From contig JAJDVW010000132.1 of the NCBI GenBank assembly GCA_022825925.1, positions 49,318-113,317 on the forward strand: a stretch of DNA of 64,000 bases, written 5' to 3'. The notes below the pieces were generated by a model. That model ran no database searches. It worked only from the letters and a program-made list of their open reading frames with translations, and had not been told where the DNA came from. Shown in pieces: positions 16,802 through 25,889 of this stretch. Both the position numbers and the translations under genes were made by a program. Within the stretch, counting starts at the first letter, position 1, and every line of letters starts with the position of its first letter. This stretch comes from Pseudomonadales bacterium (GTDB taxonomy: Bacteria; Pseudomonadota; Gammaproteobacteria; Pseudomonadales; Azotimanducaceae).

Positions 16802-17796
16802 CCCGCACGCCGAACGAACCGACTGCGTGCTGTGCACCCGCCGGCCCGTCGGTTCCAGGCGCGCCGGCACACGCCACCGATCCTCCGGCCGCTCCCGGTG
16901 CCGGCGTCCGGCACCACGGCGACGGGATGGCGGCACTGCCCGGCGGGGTCTTCCTCATGGGTTCCGAAGACGCCGACGCCCGGACCGAGGACGGCGAAGG
17001 GCCGGTGCGCGAAGTGCGGGTCGACGCCTTCCGGATCGACACCGCCACGGTCACGAATGCCCGCTTCGCCGAGTTCGTGGCGGCGACCGGGCATCGCACC
17101 GAGGCCGAAGCGGCCGGCTGGTCCTATGTCTTCGACGGTTTGCTCGGCAAGGCCGCGCGACGCCGCACCCGAACGCTCGACGTGAAGCCCGTGCCGTGGT
17201 GGTTCGCCGTCGAGGGGGCGTGCTGGCGGAAGCCCGAGGGTCCCGGCTCGAACTTGCGCCGGCGCCGCGAGCATCCCGTCGTGCATGTCTCCTGGAACGA
17301 CGCGCTCGCCTACTGCCGCTGGGCCGGGAAACGGCTGCCCACCGAGGCCGAATGGGAGTACGCGGCCCGCGGCGGGCTCGCGGGGAAGCGGCTCCCCTGG
17401 GGGGATCGGCTCTTGGTCGACGGACGGCATCGCTGCAACATCTGGCAGGGACGATTCCCGGAGACGAACACCCTCGCGGACGGGCATTTCGGCGCGGCGC
17501 CCGCCGCGTCTTTCCCGCCCAACGCCTTCGGCCTTTACAACACGGCGGGGAACGTGTGGGAGTGGTGCGCGGACTGGTATTCCGCGGAAGCCCTGGAGCG
17601 ACGGTCAGGGGCGAATCCGCACGGCCCGGACGGAGGCGACCGCAAGGTGCTCAAGGGCGGCTCGTACCTCTGCCACGACAGCTACTGCAACCGCTACCGC
17701 GTCGCCGCGCGCTACGCGAACACGCCGGACTCGACGACGGGGAACGCGGGGTTCCGGTGCGTGGCGGAGCTCCCGGGACGAGCCTTCAGTGCATGA
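16798..17796 (+). CDS. Formylglycine-generating enzyme (sulfatase maturase)
   Basis: A 332-aa SUMF1/FGE-family oxygenase that converts the sulfatase motif Cys to formylglycine. The FGE_sulfatase domain runs from about residue 44 (LPGGVFLMGSEDA) to the end. The copper-binding Cys pair is present as C292 and C297 in GGSYLCHDSYCNRYRVA, which separates true FGE from other family members; GNVWEWCADWY precedes it. GTG 16798 overlaps the sulfatase stop. The first ~40 residues are Pro/Ala-rich and probably disordered. It overlaps the convergent cytochrome gene by 11 nt. It presumably activates the two sulfatases upstream. Confidence 0.95.
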   Translation: MTRTPNEPTACCAPAGPSVPGAPAHATDPPAAPGAGVRHHGDGMAALPGGVFLMGSEDADARTEDGEGPVREVRVDAFRIDTATVTNARFAEFVAATGHRTEAEAAGWSYVFDGLLGKAARRRTRTLDVKPVPWWFAVEGACWRKPEGPGSNLRRRREHPVVHVSWNDALAYCRWAGKRLPTEAEWEYAARGGLAGKRLPWGDRLLVDGRHRCNIWQGRFPETNTLADGHFGAAPAASFPPNAFGLYNTAGNVWEWCADWYSAEALERRSGANPHGPDGGDRKVLKGGSYLCHDSYCNRYRVAARYANTPDSTTGNAGFRCVAELPGRAFSA

Positions 17797-18763
17797 GATC
17801 GAGCAGCTTGCGGAAGGACTCCGGGGTGTGGAAGGGGATGGGCGACGCGCCAAAATCCCGCAGGTCCCGGGTCACGATGTAGTCCGCATTGCTCACCCGG
17901 GCCGACTCCACCACGACGGCGTCCTCGAAGTCGCGGATCGTGCTCTCGAAGGCATCCCGGAGGATCGCGCCGTTCATCGGCCCGACCTCGAGCGTCGATA
18001 GCAGGTACGCCACCTGGGCCTTCGCCTCTTCCGCACCCACCGCCTTTCGGGCCAGGTAGTCGACCGTCGTGAACGAGGTCGCAGGCCACGCCCCGGAACT
18101 CGAGTCGCTGAGCTCGCTGGAGTACCTTCCTGCGCTGACGTAGAACTCGAGCAACGCTGCCTTGTCGGCCTGCGACAGGGTGTCGTAACGCTTCTTCATC
18201 CTGTCGGCCATGCGCCGGGCACCGCTGTCGAAGTCACGGAACTCGCCCGCGAGGTACTCGCGCCACTGCCCCGCAAGGAGCGCGTGATCGGCTTCCGGCA
18301 CGCTTCCGCCGCGCGGGTGGCACTTGCCACACTTCACCGAGTGGATGCGCGCCCCCCGCCGCGCGAGGTCCGCGTCGAAGGGCTGCTCGTGCGGAATCCA
18401 CTCCTGGTCCGCGTAGTAGAGCGCAACGGCATCGATCGCTTCCTCCGAGAGAGACTCGACGATCTGCGCCATGTCCGTTTCGGAGCCGTCGTCCAGCTCC
18501 ACCACCCGGGCCTTGCGGAAGCCGAGGCGGTAGCTGTCCAGGAGATCCATGATCGCGAACTCGCTGAAGCCGCCGATGGACGGCAGGTCCGACTGTTCGC
18601 TCCGGCCGCGCTCGCCGTGGCACGCGGCGCACTCGGCTTCCGCGATCCGCTCGCCCGTCTCCGAGGCGAGGACGTGCGGCGCAGCCAAAAGCACAAACGC
18701 CATGCACTGCCCCGCCAACGCAGCGATCCGCCGTCCAGCCTGGTTGCCATGGTGATCGCGCAT
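17786..18763 (-). CDS. Diheme c-type cytochrome fused to truncated PIN domain
   Basis: A 325-aa protein. Residues 1-34 form a signal peptide (hydrophobic AALAGQCMAFVLLAA, cleavage near LAS-ET). Two heme motifs, CAACH (45-49) and CGKCH (145-149), with spacing like cytochrome c4 (about 35-210). From about residue 226 the sequence changes: ATSFTTVDYLARKA, DFEDAVV (278-284), ADYIVTRDLRDF and SPIPFHTPESF match the C-terminal two thirds of VapC-type PIN nucleases. The first PIN strand with its DTN motif is missing, so the nuclease should be inactive, and it would sit in the periplasm. Probably the result of insertion or deletion joining two genes. Convergent with the FGE gene. Confidence 0.8.
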   Translation of the reverse strand: MRDHHGNQAGRRIAALAGQCMAFVLLAAPHVLASETGERIAEAECAACHGERGRSEQSDLPSIGGFSEFAIMDLLDSYRLGFRKARVVELDDGSETDMAQIVESLSEEAIDAVALYYADQEWIPHEQPFDADLARRGARIHSVKCGKCHPRGGSVPEADHALLAGQWREYLAGEFRDFDSGARRMADRMKKRYDTLSQADKAALLEFYVSAGRYSSELSDSSSGAWPATSFTTVDYLARKAVGAEEAKAQVAYLLSTLEVGPMNGAILRDAFESTIRDFEDAVVVESARVSNADYIVTRDLRDFGASPIPFHTPESFRKLLDLMH

Positions 18764-18952
18764 GCAGGGTCTACTTTACGCAAATGGCGCTTCCACGAAG
18801 AGAGTACGTTCGAGCAGCTCAAAGCGGAAGGCGATCGTCGCGGAGGGGCTGGCCCCCGGATACCTTCGCGCTCCACGGAACCACCTGGAGGGAACTCGGG
18901 CATAATCCGGCGATCCGCCACGCGACTCCGACGACCCGACGTGCGACCGGAC

Positions 18953-20521
18953 ATGAACGACCCCTCCTCCACGCCGGCCAAACGCAAGCTGCCGATCGGC
19001 ATCCAGACCTTCCGGACGATCCGGGAAGAGGGCTTCTACTACGTCGACAAGACCCCGCATATCCGGCGACTGATCGACGAGGGGTCGCGCTACTTCCTGT
19101 CCCGGCCGCGCCGTTTCGGCAAGAGCCTGCTGGTGGATACGCTCAAGGAACTGTTCGAGGCCAACGAGCCGCTGTTCCGGGGACTCGACGTCCACGGGCA
19201 CTGGGACTGGTCGGTGCGCCACCCGGTCGTGCGGCTGAGCTTCGGCGGGGGCAGCTTCAAGGCAACCGACCACCTGTACGCAAGCGTGATGGCGCAACTC
19301 GACGCCATCGAGCGCAAGACGGGCGCGACCTCCGACCTCGACACGGCGCCCGAACGCTTCGCACGACTGCTGGAGTCCCTGCACCAGGGCTCCGGACAGC
19401 GCGTCGTGGTTCTGGTCGACGAGTACGACAAGCCGATCCTGGACGTCCTGGGCGAACCGGAGACGGCCCGCGCCAACCGCGACTTCCTGCGCGGCTTCTA
19501 CGGGGTCGTCAAGGACAGCGATGCGCAGGTCCGGTTCGCCCTGTTCACCGGAGTGAGCAAGTTCACCAAGGTCAGCTTGTTCTCCGACCTCAACAACCTG
19601 AAGGACATCACGATGTCGCCCCGCCACTCGGCGATCTGCGGCTACACGGACCTCGACCTCGATACGGTGTTCGCCCCGGAGCTCCCCGGCCTCGATCGCG
19701 ACGCGGTGCGTGACTGGTACAACGGCTACTGCTGGTTGGGCGAGCAGAAGGTCTACAACCCATTCGACGTGCTCCTGCTGTTCGACGAACGCCGGTTTCG
19801 GGCCTGGTGGTTCGAGACCGGCTCGCCGAAGTTCCTGATCGACAAGCTCACGCAACGCGGGGTCAGTTCCGTGGACCTCGACGGCATGATCGCCAGCGAC
19901 GAACTCCTTGCTGCCTTCGACGTCGACCACGTCGGCACCGAGGCGCTGCTGTTCCAGGGCGGCTACCTCACCATCCGGGGCGAGGAGAACCTGGGCGGAA
20001 AGACGTTTTACCGGCTTGGCTATCCCAACCGCGAGGTGCGCCAGAGCCTGAACGACAGCCTGCTGCGCGCCGCGGCGCCGGAGCAGTCCCTGCGCGAAGG
20101 GCACGGCGCGCGGATCTACCGGCTGCTGCTCGCGGGCGACCTCGACGGCCTGGAGGCTCTCCTGCGATCATTCTTCGCCAACATCCCGCACCAGTGGCAG
20201 GCGCGCAACGACATCGCGGACTACGAGGGCTACTACGCGAGCGTGTTCCACGCCTACTTCATGGCGCTGGAGATGGACGTGCGGGTGGAGGACAGCGGCG
20301 CGACCGGGCGGCTCGACATGGCGCTGCTATGCGGCGGTCGCGTGTATCTGTTCGAGTTCAAGGTGGTGGAGTCGGCCTCGAGGGGCGCGGCGATGGCGCA
20401 GCTCCGGGAGCGGGACTACGCGGCCAAGTACCGTCATCGGGGCGAGCCGATCCACTTGGTTGGCGTGGAGTTCAGCCGGAAGACCCGCAACCTGGTGGGG
20501 TTCGAGGTGGCTCGGGGATAG
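18953..20521 (+). CDS. AAA-ATPase-like / PD-(D/E)XK nuclease superfamily protein
   Basis: A 522-aa protein of the AAA-ATPase-like plus PDDEXK_9 architecture. N-terminal IGIQTFRTIREEGFYYVDKT and the P-loop-like SRPRRFGKSLL (about 43-53) are followed by VVLVDEYDKPI (Walker B-like). The C-terminal nuclease core shows GRLDMAL and YLFEFKV, the D...ExK motif, then a conserved Lys/His segment. Such proteins occur in many copies in some bacteria; function is unknown, with defence or mobile-element roles suggested by domain content only. ATG 18953 is used; an in-frame GTG four codons upstream is possible. A decayed relative lies at 23574-23675 on the other strand. Confidence 0.9.
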   Translation: MNDPSSTPAKRKLPIGIQTFRTIREEGFYYVDKTPHIRRLIDEGSRYFLSRPRRFGKSLLVDTLKELFEANEPLFRGLDVHGHWDWSVRHPVVRLSFGGGSFKATDHLYASVMAQLDAIERKTGATSDLDTAPERFARLLESLHQGSGQRVVVLVDEYDKPILDVLGEPETARANRDFLRGFYGVVKDSDAQVRFALFTGVSKFTKVSLFSDLNNLKDITMSPRHSAICGYTDLDLDTVFAPELPGLDRDAVRDWYNGYCWLGEQKVYNPFDVLLLFDERRFRAWWFETGSPKFLIDKLTQRGVSSVDLDGMIASDELLAAFDVDHVGTEALLFQGGYLTIRGEENLGGKTFYRLGYPNREVRQSLNDSLLRAAAPEQSLREGHGARIYRLLLAGDLDGLEALLRSFFANIPHQWQARNDIADYEGYYASVFHAYFMALEMDVRVEDSGATGRLDMALLCGGRVYLFEFKVVESASRGAAMAQLRERDYAAKYRHRGEPIHLVGVEFSRKTRNLVGFEVARG

Positions 20522-20679
20522 CGTGGCCACGCGTCGCGCGACCCGCCGTTCGCGTCCGATCCTCCCGATCGCACGGCAGGCTGCCGGCTTCGTTCGGCGA
20601 TGCGGGGCCGCTGACCGAACGACTCGGGCGCGCGCGTAGGCGCCCGTACTCTCGGGGCAACGCGAAGCGAGGACTGATC

Positions 20680-23418
20680 GTGGCCAGACGGCAATCCAGG
20701 GCGACCAAGGACCGGCCGCAGGCGCCCGCGTTCAAGGGCTGGATTTCAACCGACGCGGACGAGATCCGACGGCGGGAGTGGCGGGGCCGCACCGAGATCG
20801 ACGCCGTCGAGGCGCTCTGCGGGCCGGGCCGGCCGTTCTGCGACTACCGCGTCACGTCATCGAACGGCAACGATTACGTGGTGGAACTCCGCGCCTTCGG
20901 CGAGCGCATCAACTCGTGCGAGTGCCGGGACTTCGCGACGAACGGTCTCGGCACCTGCAAGCACATCGAGGGCGTCGTCCGACGCGTCGTCCGACGCGTC
21001 CGGCAAGACGCCGCCGGGGCGGCCAACCCCAGGATCGAGGTGTACGTCGATGCAACGCGGGGCGAGACCCTGCGGATCAGACAGCCGGCCGCTGTTGCGG
21101 AGCACGACGCCGCGCTGGCCGACGACGTGGCCGCCCTCTGCGGCCGGCTGCGCGGCGGTTCGGCCACCGCGCTGCGCGAGCTCAGGCGGCTCGCCGACGC
21201 GAATCCGGGTGCCCTGCGCGTGTCCCGGCGCCTCGAGACCTGGCTCGACGAACGCCGCGCGGAGACGCGCAGGGCGAGACGCCGAGCGGCCTTCGAGGCG
21301 GCTCTCGCGTCCGGCGAACGGTCCTTCGCCGGCCTACTCAAGCGTCCGCTCCTGCCCTACCAGGAGGCGGGGGTGCTACACCTGGCGTTCGGCGAACGCG
21401 CACTGCTCGCCGACGACATGGGCCTCGGCAAGACGGTGCAGGCCATCGCCGCATGCGCGCTGCTGCGCGAACTGCACGGCATCGAGCGGGTCCTCGTGGT
21501 GTGCCCGGCGTCGCTCAAGACCGAGTGGGAAGAGCAGATCCGGTTGTTCTCCGACCTGCCCGCGACGGCGGTGTTCGGCAATGCGAGCACACGACGCCGA
21601 CAGTACCGGCACGGCGGGTTCTTCACGCTCTGCAACTACGAGCAGGTGCTGGCGGACGGCGACGAACTTCCGTCGCTGGTGCGACCGGACGTGGTCGTCC
21701 TGGACGAAGCCCAGCGCATCAAGAACCTCCGGACCAAGACCGCCGCGGCCATCAAGAAGCTCGACAGCCGCTACGCGTTCGTGCTGACCGGCACGCCGCT
21801 CGAGAACCGGATCGACGAACTCTACTCCATCCTGCAGTTTCTCGATCCGCGGCTGCTCGGACCGCTGTTCCGGTTCAACCGCGAATACTACGAACTCGAC
21901 GAGCGCGGGCGGGCGATCGGCTACCGCAACCTCGACCGGCTGGCGGAGCGCGTGTCCTCGGTGATGCTGCGCCGCCGCAAGGAGGAGGTCGAGACCGAGT
22001 TGCCGGGACGCACGACCAAGACGTTCTTCGTGCCCATGACCGAGACCCAGCGCGGTTTCTACCAGGACTACGAACGTCTTGTCGCGCGGCTCGCCGCCAT
22101 CGCCCGGCGCCGGGCGCTGACCCGCGACGAGTTCGAGCAGATGCAGCGCTACCTGGCCTGCATGCGCATGGTCTGCGACACGCCCAGCATCCTGGATGAC
22201 CAGCCTCACGACTGTCCGAAGATGGACGAACTCGAACGCCTGCTGCCGGACCTGCTCGCCGACCCCGAACGCAAGATCATCGTCTTCTCCGAATGGGTCC
22301 GCATGCTCTCGCTCGTGCGCGAGCACGCCGTCGAGGCCGGGCTGGAGTTCGCCTGGCACACCGGCGACGTGCCGCAGCAGCGCCGCCGCGCGGAGATACG
22401 CCGGTTCCGGGAGGACCCGGACTGCCGGCTGTTCCTGTCGTCGGAGTCCGGCGGCGTGGGACTCAACCTGCAGGCCGCCGACACCGTGATCAACCTGGAC
22501 CTGCCTTGGAATCCCGCCCGCCTCGAACAGCGCATCGCCCGGGCATGGCGCAAGCGCCAGACCCGGCCGGTCTCGGTGGTCAACCTCGTCAGCGAGGACA
22601 CCATCGAGCACCGCATGCTCGCGCTGCTGGACCAGAAGCGGGCGCTGGCGGACGCGGTGCTCGACCGTCGCGGCGACCCGGCCGACGTCAAGATGCCCAA
22701 CTCCCGCTCGGCGTTCCTGGACCGCCTCGACCAAGTGATGGGCCGAGCGCCGGAGGCGGCGCCGGCCGAGCCGAGCCCGGTGGAGCGGCTGCGCGACGAC
22801 CTCCTGGCCCGGCACGGCCCCGCGTTGCACCGGATCCTCGTGCGCGACGGCGACCGTGCGGCGCTGGTGGTGGCATCGCTCCCGCCCGCGGGCGCCGCCG
22901 AGGAGGAGCGTCGCCTGACCGAGGCGTTCGAGGCGCCGGTCAACGTCATCGACGGCGCCACGCACGACGCCATGCTGCGCCTCGCCGCGTCCGGTTTCGT
23001 GTCGCTGCCGCTCGAGGGCATGCGCGAGGTGTTCCCCGGGACCGACGAGGCGGAGCCGCGGACCGACCGGCGTCGGCTGCGCGCCAACGCCCTGCTCGAA
23101 CGCGCGCAACGCAAGTTCAAGGCGGCCACGTTGCTCGAAGGCGGCGGGTTCGCCGAAGAAGCACGAACTCCGGCCGCGGAGGCGGCAACGCTCGCCGCCG
23201 GCGCCCTCGCCGCGTTGCGGGGGATCGACGAACCCGGCGACGCCGAGGGTGCCGCCGCGTTTCTCGCGCAGCCGACGGCCGACGGGGAGACCATCGACGT
23301 GCCGCGCGGCATCCTGGGCCTGCTGTCCGACATCGACGGCGCCGCCGACATCGCGCCGGTGGGCGAACTGCTCGCCCGCGTCGCGGACGCGAGCGGCGAG
23401 AGCCGCGGCGCACCATGA
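20680..23418 (+). CDS. SWIM-domain SNF2-family helicase
   Basis: A 912-aa SF2 ATPase. An N-terminal SWIM zinc finger is visible (C80-E-C82 ... C93-K-H95). The helicase core follows: motif I DMGLGKT (about 246-252), motif II DEAQ (342-345), TGTPLENR, and the C-terminal lobe with SSESGGVGLNLQAAD and ARAWRKRQ. About 200 residues of Ala/Arg-rich tail have no recognised fold. GTG 20680 is preceded by AGGA. Expected to act on DNA or nucleoprotein in the cytoplasm. Located beside a PD-(D/E)XK protein, but 158 nt apart and without coupled overlap, so a joint role is only a possibility. Confidence 0.92.
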   Translation: MARRQSRATKDRPQAPAFKGWISTDADEIRRREWRGRTEIDAVEALCGPGRPFCDYRVTSSNGNDYVVELRAFGERINSCECRDFATNGLGTCKHIEGVVRRVVRRVRQDAAGAANPRIEVYVDATRGETLRIRQPAAVAEHDAALADDVAALCGRLRGGSATALRELRRLADANPGALRVSRRLETWLDERRAETRRARRRAAFEAALASGERSFAGLLKRPLLPYQEAGVLHLAFGERALLADDMGLGKTVQAIAACALLRELHGIERVLVVCPASLKTEWEEQIRLFSDLPATAVFGNASTRRRQYRHGGFFTLCNYEQVLADGDELPSLVRPDVVVLDEAQRIKNLRTKTAAAIKKLDSRYAFVLTGTPLENRIDELYSILQFLDPRLLGPLFRFNREYYELDERGRAIGYRNLDRLAERVSSVMLRRRKEEVETELPGRTTKTFFVPMTETQRGFYQDYERLVARLAAIARRRALTRDEFEQMQRYLACMRMVCDTPSILDDQPHDCPKMDELERLLPDLLADPERKIIVFSEWVRMLSLVREHAVEAGLEFAWHTGDVPQQRRRAEIRRFREDPDCRLFLSSESGGVGLNLQAADTVINLDLPWNPARLEQRIARAWRKRQTRPVSVVNLVSEDTIEHRMLALLDQKRALADAVLDRRGDPADVKMPNSRSAFLDRLDQVMGRAPEAAPAEPSPVERLRDDLLARHGPALHRILVRDGDRAALVVASLPPAGAAEEERRLTEAFEAPVNVIDGATHDAMLRLAASGFVSLPLEGMREVFPGTDEAEPRTDRRRLRANALLERAQRKFKAATLLEGGGFAEEARTPAAEAATLAAGALAALRGIDEPGDAEGAAAFLAQPTADGETIDVPRGILGLLSDIDGAADIAPVGELLARVADASGESRGAP

Positions 23419-23440
23419 CTTCCACGGGTTCCGTGGACCG

Positions 23441-23530
23441 CTACAGGTACAGGTAGCGGTAGTCCGCCACCGGACAGATCAACTCCACCGCCGGCGCGCT
23501 CGGCGTCGACGCATGCATCGCGTCCGGCAT
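23441..23530 (-). pseudogene. Short C-terminal-looking remnant
   Basis: An open stretch of 29 codons reads APAVELICPVADYRYLYL before a TAG. It has the look of the end of a former protein, but I do not recognise the family, and it has no ribosome site. It lies beside the nuclease remnant in a different frame within the 356-nt gap between the helicase and the repeat protein. Confidence 0.2.
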
Positions 23531-23573
23531 GACCGCGTGCGCCGCCGAACGCCGGCGCTCGGAGTCCCAGCGC

Positions 23574-23675
23574 AAGCAGTTCGTCGCTGGCGAACATGCC
23601 GTCCAGGTCTACCGAGCGCACCCGGCGCCGGAACAGCGTCTCCACCAGGAACGCGGGAGAGCCCGTCATACCGAA
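23574..23675 (-). pseudogene. Remnant of AAA-like/PD-(D/E)XK protein
   Basis: Minus-strand residues TGSPAFLVETLFRRRVRSVD and then LDGMFASDELL align with TGSPKFLIDKLTQRGVSSVD and LDGMIASDELL of the intact protein encoded at 18953-20521. About 34 codons survive; upstream and downstream sequence in this frame is unrelated. It shows that a second, inverted copy of this family once flanked the SNF2 gene. Confidence 0.7.
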
Positions 23676-23774
23676 ACAGCCGCAAACAGTCGCAACAGCC
23701 AAGCCATAGCCTCGCGAAACCGCCCGGGATACCATCGATGCGCTCGCCACCCCGGTACGGAGGACAACAAGCCC

Positions 23775-25826
23775 ATGTCCCAGACGACCTGCGAGTTTTC
23801 GCGACCCGGCCACCCGAAACGCCTCGATACCGCCGTCCGCCTTCTGCTTGCGTTGGCCGCCGCCATGGCCGGCGACGTCGCCGCCTCCACGGATGGCCAC
23901 GAAACGCAAACCACCCACGTGGTGCCGCTGTTCCCGTCGGCCTCCGACGGCGTGCGGCAGGGATTCGTGCGCGTCATCAATCATTCCGACGCGGTCGCCG
24001 ACGTTCGCATCGACGCGGTGGACGACGGCGGCGCGAGCTTCGGGCCCCTGATGCTGACCGTGGGCGCCGGCGAGGTCGTGCCGTTCAACTCCGGGCATCT
24101 CGAGAACGGCGACCCGGACCGAGGCTGGGACATCGGCACCGGCCCGGGCGAGGGGGACTGGCGGCTGGTGCTGTCCAGCGAACTCGACATCGAGGTGCTG
24201 TCCTACATCCGCATCCTCGGGAGCGGCTTCGTCACGTCGATGCACGACACCGCGCCGGCCGCGGACGCACACGGGGGCGAGACCGACGACGGACACGGAC
24301 ACGGCGACGACGAGGACGACGATGGCCATGGGCACGACGACGACGGACACTCGGATGACGACGATCACGCCTACCGCGTCGCGATCTTCAACCCCGGCAG
24401 CAACGCGAACCAAGTGAGCCGGTTGCGCGTGGTCAACGCCGGGGACCATGCTGCGAACGTCGAAGTTTCGGGTACCGACGACCACGGGCACGCATCGGCG
24501 GGGACCGTCGGCGTCACCGTGCCGGCCGGCGCCGCCCGCACGTTCTCGGCGGCGGAGTTAGAAGCCGGGGGCGACGGGATGACGGGCGCCCTGGGGGACG
24601 GCGACGGGAAGTGGCGGCTGACGATCCGTTCCAACGAACCAGTGTTGGCGATGAGCCTGCTGCGGAGTCCCACGGGCCACCTGACGAATCTCTCCACGGC
24701 GCCGGACAACCAGGACGCCCAGGGCAGGCACGGGGTCCCGTTCCTGCCGGCCGCCTCCGATCCCTTCGGCCGGCAGGGTTTCGTGCGGGTGATCAATCAT
24801 GGCTCCGCCATGGGCGCCGTGGAGATCCGTGCTTTCGACGACGCCGGTGCGGAGTTCGGACCCATAAGCCTGTCGCTCGATGCCGGCGAAACCAGACATT
24901 TCAACTCGAACGACCTCGAACTCGGCGCCGCCGGCAAGGGCCTGAGCGGCGGCGTCGGCTCCGGCGACGGCGACTGGCGCCTCGCGCTCTCGAGCGACCT
25001 GGACATCGAGGTCCTGACCTACATCCGCACCACCCAGGACGGCTTCCTCACCTCCTTGCACGACACCGTCCCGGCGGCCAACGACCGTCACCGCGTGGTC
25101 TTCTTCAACCCGGCCAGCAACACCAACCTCCAGAGCTGGCTCCGCCTGGTCAACCCCGGGGAGCACGCCGCCGCCGTCGAGATCACGGGAACGGACGACC
25201 GAGCCGCATCGCCGGGCACGCACGTGGAACTCTCCCTGCCGGCCGGCGCCGCGCTGACCCTGACCTCCACCGACCTCGAGAACGGCACCGAAGACATCGA
25301 GGGCGCGCTCGGCGACGGCGCGGGGAAATGGCGGCTGGACGTCGCGTCCGACGAGCCCATCGTCGCGATGAGCCTGCTGTCGAGCACCGCCGGCTACCTC
25401 ACGAACCTCTCGACGGCGCCGACGCATGGCGCGCGCGAGGAGCGGGCGGAGGAAGTGTTCCTCGAGCTCATCTCCGCTCCGATCATCCAGGCGCGCTGCG
25501 TCACCTGCCACGTGGAGGGGGGCTTGGCCACCGCCACGCGCCTGATCTTCGCCCCGTCCTCGCAGGCCGATCACGCCACCACCAACTTCAGCGTGTTCCG
25601 GGAGTTCCTCGCATCGGACGACCACGACGACCACGATCACGAGGACGACCTGGACCACATGGCCCTGATCCTCGCCAAGATCCAGGGCATGGAGGATCAC
25701 GGGGGTGGCGTGCAGATTACGGCCGACACCGAGGATTTCCACAACATGGAACTCTTCTTGGCGCTGCTGCGCGCGGAGATCGATGCCGAGGACGACGGGG
25801 ACCACGACGACGATCACCATCAATAG
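23775..25826 (+). CDS. Exported repeat protein with C-terminal monoheme domain, possible surface partner of MtrAB
   Basis: A 683-aa exported protein (hydrophobic signal near residues 20-38, cleavage around VAA-ST). Four beta-rich repeats of about 110 residues alternate in two types: A-B-A-B (A: VPLFPSASD...GFVRVINHS and VPFLPAASD...GFVRVINHG; B: FNPGSNANQ...RLRVVNAG and FNPASNTNL...LRLVNPG). An Asp/His-rich linker (about 170-200) separates the first A and B. The C-terminus has one heme motif, RCVTCH, followed by HGGGVQITADTEDFHNMELFL as in single-heme cytochromes, and two more Asp/His-rich clusters. No named domain for the repeats is known to me. It lies 63 nt upstream of the decaheme gene, so I infer an extracellular or periplasmic partner of that conduit. 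Confidence 0.72.
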   Translation: MSQTTCEFSRPGHPKRLDTAVRLLLALAAAMAGDVAASTDGHETQTTHVVPLFPSASDGVRQGFVRVINHSDAVADVRIDAVDDGGASFGPLMLTVGAGEVVPFNSGHLENGDPDRGWDIGTGPGEGDWRLVLSSELDIEVLSYIRILGSGFVTSMHDTAPAADAHGGETDDGHGHGDDEDDDGHGHDDDGHSDDDDHAYRVAIFNPGSNANQVSRLRVVNAGDHAANVEVSGTDDHGHASAGTVGVTVPAGAARTFSAAELEAGGDGMTGALGDGDGKWRLTIRSNEPVLAMSLLRSPTGHLTNLSTAPDNQDAQGRHGVPFLPAASDPFGRQGFVRVINHGSAMGAVEIRAFDDAGAEFGPISLSLDAGETRHFNSNDLELGAAGKGLSGGVGSGDGDWRLALSSDLDIEVLTYIRTTQDGFLTSLHDTVPAANDRHRVVFFNPASNTNLQSWLRLVNPGEHAAAVEITGTDDRAASPGTHVELSLPAGAALTLTSTDLENGTEDIEGALGDGAGKWRLDVASDEPIVAMSLLSSTAGYLTNLSTAPTHGAREERAEEVFLELISAPIIQARCVTCHVEGGLATATRLIFAPSSQADHATTNFSVFREFLASDDHDDHDHEDDLDHMALILAKIQGMEDHGGGVQITADTEDFHNMELFLALLRAEIDAEDDGDHDDDHHQ

Positions 25827-25889
25827 GCGGCTCTCTTCGGAGCGCAGTCTTCGAGTACGGGGCCTGCAGGCCGCGTGCGCAGGTCGACG

